From positions 35,381-99,380 of the forward strand of contig NZ_RWKQ01000011.1 in NCBI RefSeq assembly GCF_003946885.1: a stretch of DNA of 64,000 bases, read 5' to 3'. The number at the start of each line of letters is the position of its first letter. Position 1 is the stretch's first letter. The notes beneath the pieces are model-generated. The model was not told where the DNA came from, made no database searches, and saw only the letters and a list, made by a program, of their open reading frames with translations. The position numbers and the translations under genes were made by a program. This document shows, one piece after another, positions 23,265 to 30,710 of this stretch. The DNA comes from Specibacter cremeus. Lineage in GTDB: Bacteria; Actinomycetota; Actinomycetes; Actinomycetales; Micrococcaceae.

Positions 23265-23723
23265 TCAGGCCATGGCGGCCCTGGCGCGCAGCCCGGCCCG
23301 GTCCAAGCCCAGCGCGGCCAGCAGCACGGCCGCGGGGTCGGGTTCCGCCCGTTCGAGGAGCGCCAACAACAGGTGCCGCGGCTCCACCCGGCGCGCCGCC
23401 TCAGCGGCCGCCAGGTCGAGGGCGCGCGGGATGACCGCCCTGACCCCGGAGGTGAGCGGCGCGTGCCGGCCGGCACGCGCCGGGGCCGCCGGTTCGGATG
23501 CGCCGAGGTTGACGCCGATGGCGGCGAGCGCCTGCCGGTCGAGTGCTCCGGATTCGGCCCGCGCGCGTTGTAGGTCCACGCCGATCAGTGCGGCGGTGGC
23601 GGGGTCGTGGAACAGGCCGAGCAGCAGGTGGTCGGTACCCAGGCGGCGATCGCCGCAACGATAGGCCTCGTCCGTACCGGCGGTGATGACGTCGCGGGCC
23701 GCCGGTGAGAGTCGGTCAAACAT
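23265..23723 (-). CDS. Stand-alone Clp N-terminal (Clp_N) domain protein
   Basis: 152 residues from the ATG at 23723. Two Clp_N repeats are visible: residues 1-65 (MFDRLSPAARDVITAGTDEA, GTDHLLLGLFHD) and about 85-150 (APLTSGVRAVIPRALDLA, VEPRHLLLALLE). In ClpA/B/C this domain binds substrates and adaptors, but here no AAA+ ATPase follows, so the protein may be an adaptor or decoy. Its start overlaps the end of the upstream 71-aa HTH gene by eight bases, so the pair forms one unit, divergent from an ABC transporter. Confidence 0.88.
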   Translation of the reverse strand: MFDRLSPAARDVITAGTDEAYRCGDRRLGTDHLLLGLFHDPATAALIGVDLQRARAESGALDRQALAAIGVNLGASEPAAPARAGRHAPLTSGVRAVIPRALDLAAAEAARRVEPRHLLLALLERAEPDPAAVLLAALGLDRAGLRARAAMA

Positions 23724-23931
23724 TGCCGGCCTTTCCGTATTCGGCGTGGATGGATTGCCGGCTGACGCCCAGGGCATCGCCGATCTGTTCCCAGGACCAG
23801 CCCTGGCGCCGGGCGGCGTCGACCTGGGCCGCCTCCACCCTTTCGGCCAGGCGGCGTAGCGCCCCGACCGCGCGGAGCCCCGTGCCCGGGTCGGCCGATT
23901 GCAGGTGGGTGGGAAGATCTTCGGTTGCCAT
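23716..23931 (-). CDS. Small helix-turn-helix protein paired with Clp_N gene
   Basis: 71 residues. An alanine-rich helix (LRAVGALRRLAERVEAAQVD) is followed by a clear helix-turn-helix (GWSWEQIGDALGVSRQSIHA) resembling actinobacterial sigma-70 region 4-like or AsnC-like HTH modules. It lacks a ligand domain, so effector input may come from the coupled Clp_N protein. A perfect 9-bp inverted repeat ends at the base before its start codon, consistent with autorepression and with control of the divergent ABC genes. Confidence 0.85.
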   Translation of the reverse strand: MATEDLPTHLQSADPGTGLRAVGALRRLAERVEAAQVDAARRQGWSWEQIGDALGVSRQSIHAEYGKAGNV

Positions 23932-23955
23932 ATCTGTCAGTTAAGGCTGACAGAT
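23932..23955. promoter_or_regulatory. Operator-like inverted repeat in the divergent promoter
   Basis: ATCTGTCAG (23932-23940), TTAAGG, CTGACAGAT (23947-23955): perfect 9-bp arms. It abuts the start codon of the HTH gene and lies 14 bases before the ABC gene's ATG, so one bound protein would cover both starts in the 37-bp gap. Confidence 0.65.
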
Positions 23956-23968
23956 TGATGGTGGAACG

Positions 23969-24923
23969 ATGCCTGCCGAAATAGACGTGGCGATCATGGT
24001 AGACGGGCTGCGCATGCGCTACGGCGCCGCCGACGTCCTGCGGGACGTGACCTTCCAGGCGCACCCCGGGGAAATCCTGGCCCTGCTCGGCCCGAATGGC
24101 GCCGGCAAGTCGACCACCATTGAAATCCTCCAGGGGTTCAGGCTGCGCTCGGTCGGCCGGGTCGCCGTGCTGGGCACCGATCCGGCCCGCGCCACTGAAC
24201 GGTGGCGGGCGAGGGCGGGCATCGTCCTGCAGTCCTGGCGCGATCACGGCAAGTGGCGTGTGCAGGAACTGCTCGCCCATCTCGGCTCCTACTATGCCGG
24301 TTGGGCCTCGGAGGGCACGGATTGTTCTTCGGAGGGCACTGGGCCGCCGTGGGACGCGGCCGAGCTCGTCGCGGCCGTGGGGCTCACCGCCCAGGCCGGG
24401 CAGCGGATCGGCCGGCTCTCGGGCGGTCAGCGACGGCGGCTCGACGTGGCCATCGGCATCGTAGGCCGGCCCGACGTCCTGTTTCTGGACGATCCCACGG
24501 CCGGCTTCGACCCGGTCGCCCGGCGTGACTTTCACGACCTGGTCCGCACCCTGGCCCGCGACCAGGAGACGACGGTGCTGCTCGCCACGCACAACCTGGC
24601 CGAGGCGGAGCAGCTGGCCGAGCGCATGATCGTGCCCGACGGCGGGCGGATCGTCGCCGACGGCACGGCCGGGGAACTGGCCCGGCGGCTGGCTGGTGAG
24701 GATGAGGTGCGCTGGACCGTTGCCGGCGGACGCTGCCGGCAGGCGACGACGGATGCCACCGGGTTCGTCCGCGACCTGTTCGCCCGGCACGGTGCGGCCA
24801 TCGGCGACCTGGACATCCGTCGGGCCAGCCTTCGAGGACGCCTACCTGGCGCTGGTGCACCGCGCCGAAACCAGTTCCGAATCCAGCGCCGGATCCGGCG
24901 GACCGCAGGAGGCGGCGCCATGA
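23969..24923 (+). pseudogene. ABC transporter ATP-binding protein, frameshifted near its C-terminus
   Basis: DrrA/CcmA-type ATPase with Walker A GPNGAGKST, signature RLSGGQRRRLD, Walker B VLFLDDPTAGFDP and the H-loop THNLAEA. At 24831-24832 an extra T turns the expected RASLEDAYLALVH into an out-of-frame continuation; the original frame resumes from GACGCC and ends at the TGA at 24921, overlapping the permease ATG. Because of the shift the ATPase reads straight into the permease frame, giving one artificial 453-codon fusion. A single-base sequencing error is possible, but the permease is also damaged, so decay is more likely. The ATPase core itself is intact. Confidence 0.75.
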
Positions 24924-25330
24924 GACCCGCGACCGTGGCCGTGCGGGCGGGCATCACCCAGGGGTTCGTGGAACTGCGCCAGTCATTCACCCGCATGGCG
25001 CTGGTCGGGCAGCTGTTCTGGCCGGTCGCGACGCTGGCGGCCGTCGTCGTCCTGCGCGGGACACGCACCGGCGGCTTCACCCTCGGCACGTTGGTGCTGC
25101 CCGGCGTGCTCGGCATGTTCATCGCCCTGGGCATGCTGCTGTCGGTCCAATACCTGGCCGCCGACCGCGAGGATGGCACCTTACTGCGCGCCAAGGCCAT
25201 CCCGAACGGGATGCGCGGCTATTTCATCGGCAAACTCGTCACGGTCTCGGGCACCATCGTCGCGTACCTCGTCATCCTCCTGGTGCCCGGCCTGTTCCTG
25301 GTCGACAGCCTCGACATCGAAGCCGCGTAA
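24920..25330 (+). pseudogene. ABC-2 permease, 3'-truncated
   Basis: Begins at ATG 24920 (MRPATVAVRAGITQGFVELR) and encodes three to four membrane helices, including RAKAIPNGMRGYFIGKL, then stops after about 136 residues where DrrB-type permeases need 240-260. Past VPGLFLVDS the sequence switches to the antisense of a carboxypeptidase fragment, so a deletion or rearrangement removed the 3' half. A related, differently damaged copy lies at 31054-31475; both retain nearly identical GCCAAGGCCATCCCGAACGG segments. Confidence 0.8.
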
Positions 25331-25453
25331 CTGCAGATCGCTAATCGCCCTATCAAGCCGGGCGTGCAGACCTGGGGGCACGCCCATCGACGGAGCAGGT
25401 ACCGCAATCCGATCGCCCGGAGCGAGAGCACGTGGGTAGAGCACGTTGGTCAT
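25316..25453 (-). pseudogene. N-terminal stub of an S66 LD-carboxypeptidase / MccF-like gene
   Basis: From the ATG at 25453 the frame reads MTNVLYPRALAPGDRIAVPA, then SMGVPPGLHARLDRAISDLQ and LRGFDVE, the typical start of S66 peptidases (KPGDxIAVVxPS..., RL.RAI..L...GF.V). Homology ends at the junction with the antisense of the truncated permease. The catalytic Ser, Glu and His all lie in the lost part. This shows that the joint between two unrelated genes is a deletion scar. Confidence 0.65.
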
Positions 25454-25559
25454 TCGAGTACTCTAACGGACTGCCAACACTCCCTCGCCAAGAGCGTCAG
25501 TCAACGTCGACGGCTCTGACCAGGCCCAATAGCCGAACGCTGAACGGACTGAAGTCCTG

Positions 25560-25991
25560 CTACGCATCATGCCTGACTATTCCGAGGACGTAGGCATAGT
25601 TTTGCACGAGGGTGGGGTCCGCGATTGCAAGGCGTCTATTTGCGACTCGGACGACATCGACCGCAAAGGTTCTGGTGACCCGTACCCGGGGATATCCGTC
25701 CTTGATCACCTCCCAGTACGCCCCGGGAATGGTGTGTGTGAGAACATCGCCATAGAACATGCCGATCGGTCGGGCAAGCTCTGCCAGCAAATCGATGTCG
25801 ACGGCGCTGTTGATGAGGTCATCAATGGCGGCAAGACCTTCTTCCGTTTGCGGCAACAGGTGGCCTCTTGCGTGGAAATGGTTGAGCAACTCGCCATATC
25901 CGCCGACATTGGTTGGCGGAGGCGCTGAGACCAGGTCTGCCGACTTGTACTCGGCGTACCACCTTGACATTCCCGCCGGCAGCATTTGCAA
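25560..25991 (-). CDS. Uncharacterised protein, 143 aa
   Basis: Soluble alpha/beta protein starting at TTG 25991 or ATG 25985/25970. The middle contains NVGGYGELLNHFHARGHLLP and EEGLAAIDDLINSA; the second half has RPIGMFYGDVLTHTIPGAYW, DGYPRVRVTRTFAVDVVRVA and a final ADPTLVQNYAYVLGIVRH. I half-recognise an actinobacterial family sharing the MFYGDV-PGA-W pattern but cannot name it. GC content is clearly lower than core genes. It is isolated in the accessory zone; no function proposed. Confidence 0.7.
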   Translation of the reverse strand: MQMLPAGMSRWYAEYKSADLVSAPPPTNVGGYGELLNHFHARGHLLPQTEEGLAAIDDLINSAVDIDLLAELARPIGMFYGDVLTHTIPGAYWEVIKDGYPRVRVTRTFAVDVVRVANRRLAIADPTLVQNYAYVLGIVRHDA

Positions 25992-26127
25992 CGGTTCGGC
26001 CGAATCTTCCGGGTCGCTCAGGCCGACAGCCTACGCCCGGGCTTGGGCCGGTGGACTGCTCCGCGCACCGTGGCCGTAAGCCGAACGGCCTGTGGGACAC
26101 CTGGGCCGCGCGGTCAACGATCGCCAA

Positions 26128-26229
26128 GCCAAGAGGGAAGCGCGCGGAAAACAGCCAAAGCTCTCCACGGTCAAACGCCGGCACCTGCTCGCCCTGAACA
26201 CGGCCGGCACCCACACCGTTGCACGGGTC
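26128..26229 (+). pseudogene. Serine recombinase (resolvase/invertase) C-terminal fragment
   Basis: About 34 codons read AKREARGKQPKLSTVKRRHL then LALNTAGTHTVA, resembling the start of the C-terminal HTH of resolvase/invertase proteins (GRPxKLS...H...L..AG.HTVAEL). The homology stops where the second recognition helix should begin, and there is no catalytic domain upstream. It is a relic of a mobile element; identity rests on this short motif only. Confidence 0.45.
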
Positions 26230-26233
26230 CGTG

Positions 26234-26581
26234 TCAGGCAACCGCTTTCTCGACGAGCGCGCGAATCTTGGCCTCCGTCGCAGCATCCAGCGAGGTGATG
26301 GTCCACGCGACCGGGTGCATGTGGGCGCCCTCCTCACGTGCGGGGTTCACCACTTCGCCAAAGCCGAACGCGATGAAGTCCTTATCCGGTTTGATGTAGC
26401 AGATGTCCTTGCCGTCCTTCACATAGAACGGGAGTCCCCAGCGCACGATCGGCTCTAACGAGGGCGCGCTCTCCCGGATGATGCTATGCAGGCGTTCTCC
26501 AATCTCCCGGTACTGTGCGGGGGCTTCACTGAGTTTGGTGAGAACGGCCGCGTCACCCTTCTTCGTGAACATCGTGCTCAA
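26234..26581 (-). CDS. DUF1801 domain protein
   Basis: 115 residues matching the DUF1801 (YdhG-like) fold: an N-terminal helix with KLSEAPAQYREIGERLHSII, the central PIVRWGLPFYVKDGKDICYI typical of the family (RxGxPxY), FIAFGFGEVVNPA, and a C-terminal helix ATEAKIRALVEKA. Some relatives act as iron chaperones, but the family is largely uncharacterised. It begins five codons after the recombinase fragment's region on the opposite strand and has GGAGG before its ATG. Confidence 0.82.
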   Translation of the reverse strand: MSTMFTKKGDAAVLTKLSEAPAQYREIGERLHSIIRESAPSLEPIVRWGLPFYVKDGKDICYIKPDKDFIAFGFGEVVNPAREEGAHMHPVAWTITSLDAATEAKIRALVEKAVA

Positions 26582-26588
26582 GCCTCCT

Positions 26589-26837
26589 TCAAGTGGTCGT
26601 CAGGCAATTGTTGTAGCCGGCCTCGTGCGCCCGTGGACCACCGACGGCGTCCGCGACCGGCGACGGTGCCAAGCCTACGTCGCCGGGGCGGAGGTAGTCG
26701 AGGCCTGCAACCCAATCGAGGCAAGCCGCGATCCGGCCGGGCTCTTCGTGGTCGACGAGGATGCGCACACAACCGGCGACGCGCAACTCGGCATCCTGCG
26801 ACCCCGGGTTCACCAAGCCCAACTGGGAGCAGATCAC
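26589..26837 (-). CDS. Doubtful 82-aa reading frame or gene remnant
   Basis: In the 343-bp gap 26582-26924 this GTG-initiated frame has coding-like third-position GC (about four fifths G/C) and a protein-like centre (CVRILVDHEEPGRIAACLDW). No homologue recognised and no clear ribosome site. It could be the 3' end of a deleted gene. The remaining 87 bases to the permease stop show nothing. Confidence 0.3.
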   Translation of the reverse strand: MICSQLGLVNPGSQDAELRVAGCVRILVDHEEPGRIAACLDWVAGLDYLRPGDVGLAPSPVADAVGGPRAHEAGYNNCLTTT

Positions 26838-26924
26838 GATTCGAGACCATGACGCCTGGGACCATAAGCGCGTCGTCGTCGATACGGCAACCTTGAACGG
26901 GAAGAGTTCGTGTGCCTGTGCAAG

Positions 26925-27707
26925 CTACCGGGTTTCCCATCGGAACCAGCGGATTCCGATGAAGGCGAACCCGATGATGTACCCGGCGCAGGCAAGCAGC
27001 GAATAGATGTCCTGATTGTTCCACGCTGCCCCGCCCAGCACATCCGAGAAGAGGGTCATGAGGGCTCCCACAGGTGACCAGCCGGAAATCGACTTCACCG
27101 TGTCGCCGAGGATTCCAGTGCTGCCGATGATGCCGAGGAGCACCAGGATGATGAAGAGGACGCGGCCGATCGCGTTGACGGCGCTGGTGGATGGGACCAG
27201 CCCGACGAGGGCTTGCCCGATTGCCAAGAACACCGCTGCGCCGAGGACGGCGACGGCGAGCACGAGAGCGTACTGACCGACGGTGGGTGTCAGCCCGTGC
27301 ACGATCACGCCGACGATGACAACGACAATGGACGCGATCAGGTTGGTGACCACTTGGACGCAGAGTCGACTGGTCATGATCATCCAGGTCGGTGCCGGGG
27401 TGACTCGGAGTCGTTGCAGCACGCCGACCTCTCTGTCGTGCGCGAGGTTCAGGCTGTAGCCCAGGACACAGGACGTGATCAGGCCAATGGTCAAAGCCAG
27501 GCCGATGGTCAACTCCGCTCCGCCGAGACGTGCGGTGCGGGCGCCGAGGCTGGTGGCCACCACGATGACGATCGGAAGGAGGATGCTCAAGGTCGCTGAA
27601 ACCCTGTTTCGGAGCAGAACGATGGCGTCGGCACGGAGCAGCGAACGCATCGCCAGACCCAGCGGCGGACGGACGGTGTCACTCTGTGGATCAATCACGG
27701 ATCTCAC
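26925..27707 (-). CDS. ABC-2 type transporter permease
   Basis: 260 residues with six membrane helices (for example VSATLSILLPIVIVVATSLG and YALVLAVAVLGAAVFLAIGQ), a cytosolic N-terminus, and the ABC-2 feature between helices 2 and 3 with DREVGVLQRLRVTPAP (coupling helix). It overlaps the upstream ATPase gene by 17 bases, so the two form a DrrAB-like exporter. Likely exports a hydrophobic drug or peptide; substrate unknown. Unlike the two flanking ABC copies it is intact. Confidence 0.88.
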   Translation of the reverse strand: MRSVIDPQSDTVRPPLGLAMRSLLRADAIVLLRNRVSATLSILLPIVIVVATSLGARTARLGGAELTIGLALTIGLITSCVLGYSLNLAHDREVGVLQRLRVTPAPTWMIMTSRLCVQVVTNLIASIVVVIVGVIVHGLTPTVGQYALVLAVAVLGAAVFLAIGQALVGLVPSTSAVNAIGRVLFIILVLLGIIGSTGILGDTVKSISGWSPVGALMTLFSDVLGGAAWNNQDIYSLLACAGYIIGFAFIGIRWFRWETR

Positions 27708-28476
27708 TTCCCGTCAGTCCGATGAAAACGTCTTCCAGGGTGACTGGGCCATGGGCGACTTCCAGCACTCGCGGATCGTCTTTGTGTTTCTCGATCAACT
27801 CTGCCGGGGTTCCGGTGGTCAGCAGGGCACCATGGTCGATGATCGCCACGCGATCGCACACCGCTTGGGCTTCCTCCATCGAGTGGGTGGTCAGAAGGAT
27901 GCTGCGTCCCGCGCCTCGCGCCTGCTCGATCCGCTGCCACAGTGCGCGTCGCGACTGCGGGTCCAACCCCGCAGTCGGTTCGTCCAGCAGGAGGAGGAGC
28001 GGCTCGTGGATTGTCGCGATATATAACGCCATCCGTTGTTGCTGGCCGCCGGATAACTGTTTGAACCGTTTGCCCAGTTCCGCGTCGAGTCCGATCGTGC
28101 GCATGCTCGCGTCGATCTGCTCACGAGAAAGGTGCACCCCGTACAAGCCCGCATAGAGTTTCGCGATCTGTTCAATGCTCAACTCGGCCTGGAAGCTGGA
28201 GGATTGCAGCTGGACCCCCAGGCGGGCTTTTGCCTCCAACGGATGCTGCACCGTGTCGATGCCATCGATCAGCGATCGCCCCGACTTCGGCTTCACCAAC
28301 CCTTCAATAGCGCTGAGCGTGCTCGTCTTACCCGCCCCATTGGGTCCGAGCAGTCCGAAGATCTCCCCGCGATCAATGCGAAAACTGACACCGCCAACGG
28401 CGACCCTCGCGCCATAGGCGACCCGGAGATTATCGACTGCCAACACGGGCGGCGGCAACTGGCTCGCATCACTCAT
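27691..28476 (-). CDS. ABC transporter ATP-binding protein
   Basis: 261 residues with Walker A GPNGAGKTSTLSAI (residues about 41-54), Q-loop QSSSF, signature LSGGQQQRM, Walker B LLLLLDEPTAGLDP and H-loop THSMEEA. Family resembles DrrA/CcmA exporters. It follows the PEGA-like gene by 60 bases on the same strand and overlaps the permease gene, forming a three-gene operon probably driven by the promoter at about 28.88 kb. All catalytic motifs are present. Confidence 0.93.
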   Translation of the reverse strand: MSDASQLPPPVLAVDNLRVAYGARVAVGGVSFRIDRGEIFGLLGPNGAGKTSTLSAIEGLVKPKSGRSLIDGIDTVQHPLEAKARLGVQLQSSSFQAELSIEQIAKLYAGLYGVHLSREQIDASMRTIGLDAELGKRFKQLSGGQQQRMALYIATIHEPLLLLLDEPTAGLDPQSRRALWQRIEQARGAGRSILLTTHSMEEAQAVCDRVAIIDHGALLTTGTPAELIEKHKDDPRVLEVAHGPVTLEDVFIGLTGSEIRD

Positions 28477-28536
28477 CGAGACTTATCCCTTCAGGACAGG
28501 TGCCCCGGCCACATGCGCCCGGAGCGAGGCGGATGC

Positions 28537-28842
28537 TCATTCGCTCTTCAGCGTGATGCCGAGGTCCGGTTTGACGAATGTGGCGACGTACACGGGCCAG
28601 ATCTGGGCCCCACGGCACCAGAAGCGTGCAGTCCCGTTTTCCGTGACATCAAATGGCCGTTCCGGGCTGCGCAACCTGCCGTCGCGCAGCCGGAGGGTGT
28701 GATGTCCCGGCTCGACTGTCAACTCGGCGGTTTCCTCCCTTGCTACCGAGCCGACGACCGTTCCGTCGAGCACGATATCGTACGGAGCAATGGCGAAGAA
28801 TCCTCGACCCCGCCGGGCCACCTGCAGTGTCGCTGATGCCAT
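28537..28842 (-). CDS. Small beta-rich protein, PEGA-like
   Basis: 101 residues, mostly strands: YDIVLDGTVVGSVAREETAE then LTVEPGHHTLRLRDGRLRSP resemble PEGA/DUF2846-type surface domains in which a ligand-like loop follows GxHxLxL. No signal peptide, but a hydrophobic stretch (WPVYVATFV) near the end. It is first in an operon with an ABC exporter and its promoter carries the same GTGATATCA site as the SPFH gene. GGGA lies six bases before its ATG. Confidence 0.72.
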   Translation of the reverse strand: MASATLQVARRGRGFFAIAPYDIVLDGTVVGSVAREETAELTVEPGHHTLRLRDGRLRSPERPFDVTENGTARFWCRGAQIWPVYVATFVKPDLGITLKSE

Positions 28843-28880
28843 GACATTCCCGTCTCCATGAAGCCGACCAAGCTCTAATA

Positions 28881-28892
28881 TGATATCACTTT
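28881..28892 (-). promoter_or_regulatory. GTGATATCA site upstream of the PEGA/ABC operon
   Basis: Read on the minus strand: AAAGTGATATCA followed by TATTAGAG, a plausible -10 region, 39 bases before the ATG. The same GTGATATCA plus TTTAG arrangement occurs before the SPFH gene on the same strand. Confidence 0.55.
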
Positions 28893-28926
28893 AACTGGCA
28901 ACGCGACGCAGGTGATCCGTTCGCGA

Positions 28927-29121
28927 TCAGGTGACGGGCGGCCGTCCGCGCTTCCGAATGGGGGCCACGTCTTTCGGCAGTCGTCCTGCCTTCTTCAGCG
29001 CGTCGCGGAGAAGAATCTCGATCTGGGCGTTCACGCTGCGGAACTCGCCTGCGGCCCAGCGGGCGATCGCATCGTGCACGGCGGGGTCCAGTCGCAGTAG
29101 CAGCTGCTTGCGTTCGGTCAT
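28927..29121 (-). CDS. Ribbon-helix-helix (Arc/CopG-type) small protein
   Basis: 64 residues. The ribbon KQLLLRLDPAVHDAIARWAA and following helix SVNAQIEILLRDALKKA match Arc/HicB-antitoxin-like RHH proteins; the C-terminus is basic (IRKRGRPP, an AT-hook-like GRP motif). Start set at the ATG at 29121, overlapping the SPFH stop by four bases. RHH dimers bind short palindromes, so this is a candidate regulator of the GTGATATCA sites nearby. No toxin gene is recognisable beside it. Confidence 0.82.
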   Translation of the reverse strand: MTERKQLLLRLDPAVHDAIARWAAGEFRSVNAQIEILLRDALKKAGRLPKDVAPIRKRGRPPVT

Positions 29122-30035
29122 GACGAGTACAGGGTTCCGGTGTTGACGACCGGCGCGGTCGGCTGGTCGCTGCACAGGACGACCATCAGGTTGCTGACCA
29201 TCGCCGCTCTACGCTCATCGTCGAGAGTCACATAGTCGCTCTCGTTCAGCCGGTCGAGCGCCATCTCCACCATCCCGACCGCACCCTCGACAATGCGCGA
29301 CCTCGCCTCGACGACGGCGCCGGCCTGCTGCCGACGCAACATCGCCTGCGCAATCTCCGGCGCGTAGGCCAGGTGACTGATCCGCACCTCGACTACCTCG
29401 ATCCCGGCCAAGGCAACTCGGGCTGTCATCTCGTGGGAGAGCTCACTGGCGACCAGTTCCGTGGAGCCGCGAAGCGATGTCTCTTTCTCGCCGCTCGTAT
29501 CGTACGGGTAGGTGGTTGCGATCTGCCGCAGGGCCGATTCGGCTTGCACGGACACGAAATCAAGATAGTCATCGACGGCGTAGACGGCTTTCGCTGTATC
29601 GGCGACCTGCCATACGACAATGGCCGCGATCTCCACCGGGTTGCCCTCGGCATCATTGACCCGCAAGTGACGTGTTTCGAAGTTCCGCACCCGCACGCTG
29701 ATCTTTCGGCGCGTCGAAAGGGGTGCCACCCACGACAGCCCAGGGCGGCGAACGGTTCCCACGTACCGGCCGAAGAACTGCACCACACGGGTCTCTCCCG
29801 GCTGGATGATCACCAACGATCCCAGCACCAAGACGAACGCGAGCACGGGCAACACAAGAAACTGGGCATGCCCACTGCGGATCAGCACAATACCGACGAC
29901 CATCAGAACGGCAAGGACGACGACGCCGTACCCGCCGTGCAGCGACCGTACATTCCTCTCCTCAACATCCACCCGTGCGCCAGAATGCACGAACGGCGCC
30001 GCATCCGGGCCTTGCCTATCATGAGTAATATCCAT
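29118..30035 (-). CDS. SPFH/Band 7 (stomatin-like) membrane protein
   Basis: 305 residues: two membrane helices in residues about 32-85 (VVVLAVLMVVGIVLI and FLVLPVLAFVLVLGSLVII), then the SPFH domain beginning QPGETRVVQFFGRYVGTVRR, and a helical oligomerisation region with AMLRRQQAGAVVEARSRIVE. Such proteins form membrane microdomain scaffolds. The order SPFH then RHH protein recurs in actinobacteria. Upstream lies a perfect GTGATATCAC palindrome and GGAGG before the ATG. Identity of the domain is firm, the physiological role not. Confidence 0.92.
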   Translation of the reverse strand: MDITHDRQGPDAAPFVHSGARVDVEERNVRSLHGGYGVVVLAVLMVVGIVLIRSGHAQFLVLPVLAFVLVLGSLVIIQPGETRVVQFFGRYVGTVRRPGLSWVAPLSTRRKISVRVRNFETRHLRVNDAEGNPVEIAAIVVWQVADTAKAVYAVDDYLDFVSVQAESALRQIATTYPYDTSGEKETSLRGSTELVASELSHEMTARVALAGIEVVEVRISHLAYAPEIAQAMLRRQQAGAVVEARSRIVEGAVGMVEMALDRLNESDYVTLDDERRAAMVSNLMVVLCSDQPTAPVVNTGTLYSS

Positions 30036-30058
30036 GTTGTCGCCTCCACGGCAATCCT

Positions 30059-30071
30059 AAAGTGATATCAC
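30059..30071 (-). promoter_or_regulatory. GTGATATCAC palindrome upstream of the SPFH gene
   Basis: A perfect 10-bp palindrome (30062-30071), followed on the minus strand by TTTAGGAT as possible -10, 27 bases before the ATG. Matches the half-conserved site at 28881. Confidence 0.6.
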
Positions 30072-30369
30072 GATGCCGGCCGTGACCGCGACAGAAGCAC
30101 CTTCACCCCGCGTCACCCGGCCGATGCCATCTCGATGCCCATCCACTATAGATAGACGTGCCCGTAGGGCCGGGTTGCATCATGGGAAGGTGAATGCAAC
30201 CCGCGGTCATTTCGCGAAAGCCAAAGGGGAACACCTGCCTGTCCCAAGACGGTCCTCCACCGGGACAAGCGCAGTTGAAGGATGTCGGATCTCGATCGCT
30301 GCGTTCCGGAGCCGGTCGATTCCCGTATGACCCGGCCCGCGAAATTGCCCGGTCAAGGGAGGGCAAACG
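30072..30369. other. Non-coding remainder of accessory zone
   Basis: No gene recognised. The only structure is an inverted repeat GGGTTGCAT (30172-30180) / ATGCAACCC (30194-30202) with a 13-base loop, and a lone TATAGA box at about 30149. Lower GC than the surrounding core. Confidence 0.4.
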
Positions 30370-30552
30370 CTACATGCAACGCCATGGCCGGAATCCCGAT
30401 CGTCTACGCCCACGTATCCGACAACTCGTCCTCCAGATGCCGCCGCCGGTAGTCGCCCAGGCACTCGGCTACCACCACACCAGCACCACCAGGATCGGAT
30501 CCGAGGCCGGATCCCCTGGAGCGGATACGTACCTGGCGACCACAGCCGATAA
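30370..30552 (+). pseudogene. Integrase-like C-terminal fragment, frameshifted
   Basis: The frame reads RIRQLVLQMPPPVVAQALGY then HHTSTTRIGSEAG, closely resembling the last 60 residues of a widespread actinobacterial phage/element-type recombinase family, whose members end AG.TWSRYAPGDHxR. Here the expected ending appears only after a one-base shift: PWSGYVPGDHSR then TAA at 30550-30552. Upstream catalytic regions are absent. It marks a decayed mobile element at the edge of the accessory zone. Confidence 0.6.
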
Positions 30553-30710
30553 CAACTCCCGCAACATCGAGCCATTCCCAACATCGACAAAGCCGGCCAC
30601 ACCCATCGACAGAATCACGAGAGAATCCGAAGAATACCGACTACTCAATCAACGGTCGCTACCAGTACCGGGTCCTACTACGCGTGCTCGCGACCGGGCG
30701 ATTCCAACAG

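Noticed and set aside
20726..23434. 902-codon plus-strand open frame over ilvA and the AI-2E gene
   Set aside because: Composition is that of a shadow frame (H, G, R and Q rich); the opposite strand encodes two complete recognised proteins.
26578..27024. 148-codon minus-strand frame over the ABC permease end
   Set aside because: Arginine/proline-rich shadow overlapping the real permease; only the 82-aa frame inside the gap has coding-like codon positions.
28927..30035. Toxin-antitoxin pair made of the RHH protein and a toxin
   Set aside because: The coupled gene is an SPFH membrane protein with no toxin fold; no RelE/HicA/MazF-like gene is adjacent.
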